The notes under the pieces are model-generated. The model was not told where the DNA came from, did no database searches, and saw only the letters and a list, made by a program, of their open reading frames with translations. Below are positions 6,605 to 7,093 of a stretch of 7,093 nt of DNA, piece after piece. This DNA is from an uncultured Rhodospirillaceae bacterium. GTDB taxonomy: Bacteria; Pseudomonadota; Alphaproteobacteria; Rhodospirillales; UBA2165. The position numbers and the translations under genes were made by a program. The stretch spans positions 1 to 7,093 of the forward strand of contig CAJXJM010000130.1 in the NCBI GenBank assembly GCA_913054205.1, read 5' to 3'. Position 1 is the first letter of the stretch; each line of letters opens with the position of its first letter.

Positions 6605-7093
6605 TTATTCTTTTATCAAATGCGCGGCCATTTCAAGCGCCGCGTGGCGTGTTTCAACGGAATGCGTCGCTGCGTTTCCTTGAGATATTCCATCCATCAC
6701 ACCAAGGCGCTCCAAAATATCGAGCACTGATGGATTGGCGCCCGCCAAAATAATAGATGCCCCAAGTTCCCGCGCGTTGACGATCACATCATCGATGGCA
6801 AAAGCGCCCGTGGTATCGACCATCGGCACGTCTGTTAAATCGAGAATAAGAATTTTGTGGTTTTCATCCAGCACCAGGCGCTTGGCGATACCTTTCGCAG
6901 CGCCAAAACTAACCGGACCGGCAAAATGATAAAGGACAATATGATCACCATAGTCTGATAAGATTGCTTGTTCTGCGGCGGAAAAATGAAGGTCGTCCTC
7001 ATCACCGATTACCGCCCGAACGCTATCGAGCTGAAGATCGGTCATGCGCTTTACCAGCAGCAAGCTCGCGACCACCATGCCGGTGGCAAAAGC
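6605..7093 (-). CDS. SulP-family inorganic anion transporter, C-terminal part with STAS domain (5' end off the window)
   Basis: The reading frame stays open to the right edge. The residues before the first visible Met (AFATG, bases 7079-7093) continue smoothly into MVVASLLLVKRMTDL, which resembles the end of the last SulP membrane segment and its basic cytoplasmic exit. The Met at 7078 is therefore internal, not the start. The rest is a cytoplasmic STAS domain, with the core strand ILILDLTDVPMVDTTGA (bases about 6790-6840). That is the position of the phospho-acceptor loop in anti-anti-sigma factors, here Thr-Thr instead of Ser-Ser/Thr. SulP proteins carry sulfate, bicarbonate or dicarboxylates; the visible part cannot decide the substrate. 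A free STAS protein is less likely because of the upstream hydrophobic, in-frame continuation. It ends in TAA just before the macrodomain gene. Confidence 0.85.
   Translation of the reverse strand, partial: AFATGMVVASLLLVKRMTDLQLDSVRAVIGDEDDLHFSAAEQAILSDYGDHIVLYHFAGPVSFGAAKGIAKRLVLDENHKILILDLTDVPMVDTTGAFAIDDVIVNARELGASIILAGANPSVLDILERLGVMDGISQGNAATHSVETRHAALEMAAHLIKE

Noticed and set aside
7076..7078. ATG as the start of a free-standing STAS protein of 157 aa
   Set aside because: The frame stays open upstream to the window edge, and the sequence around it reads as the end of a SulP membrane segment, so this Met is internal.

Overview
The window holds five protein-coding genes and very little non-coding DNA. 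In the order of the + strand they are: glnD (-), mutS (-), a PiT-family phosphate permease gene (+), a macrodomain gene (-), and the 3' end of a SulP-family anion transporter gene (-). The protein sequences and the mutS-glnD order suggest an alphaproteobacterium of moderate GC. This is inference from family resemblance, and I cannot name a genus. I see no mobile elements, phage genes, tRNA, rRNA or CRISPR arrays.

Left part (2-4380, minus strand): mutS (mismatch recognition ATPase) is followed after 83 bp by glnD (PII uridylyltransferase / uridylyl-removing enzyme). The two may be co-transcribed, since I see no terminator between them. MutS looks complete and intact. GlnD is not full length: an in-frame TAG stops it at 523 residues, just before the HD catalytic motif and well before the C-terminal ACT domains. 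The stop lies 1 bp from the window edge, so a real amber mutation, a natural short form and an assembly-edge error cannot be told apart here.

Middle (4381-4570): the 190 bp divergent region between mutS and the phosphate permease gene is the most informative non-coding DNA. It contains a good match to a PHO box (PhoB site) at 4495-4512. The box lies in the spacer of a plausible promoter for the permease gene and just behind the -35 of a possible mutS promoter. A nested inverted repeat lies at 4440-4474.

Right part (4571-7093): the PiT permease (505 aa) shows the family's two signature halves. Its stop codon is 3 bp from that of the convergent macrodomain gene. The macrodomain gene (YmdB/MacroD type, ADP-ribosyl or O-acetyl-ADP-ribose hydrolase) starts 4 bases after the end of the SulP transporter gene and is probably translationally coupled to it. 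Only the last transmembrane residues and the STAS domain of the SulP protein are in the window.

Overall these are mostly housekeeping and ion-uptake genes. I do not see a novel multi-gene system. The points worth a second look are the truncated glnD, the PHO box placement on the permease promoter, and the SulP-macrodomain gene pair.
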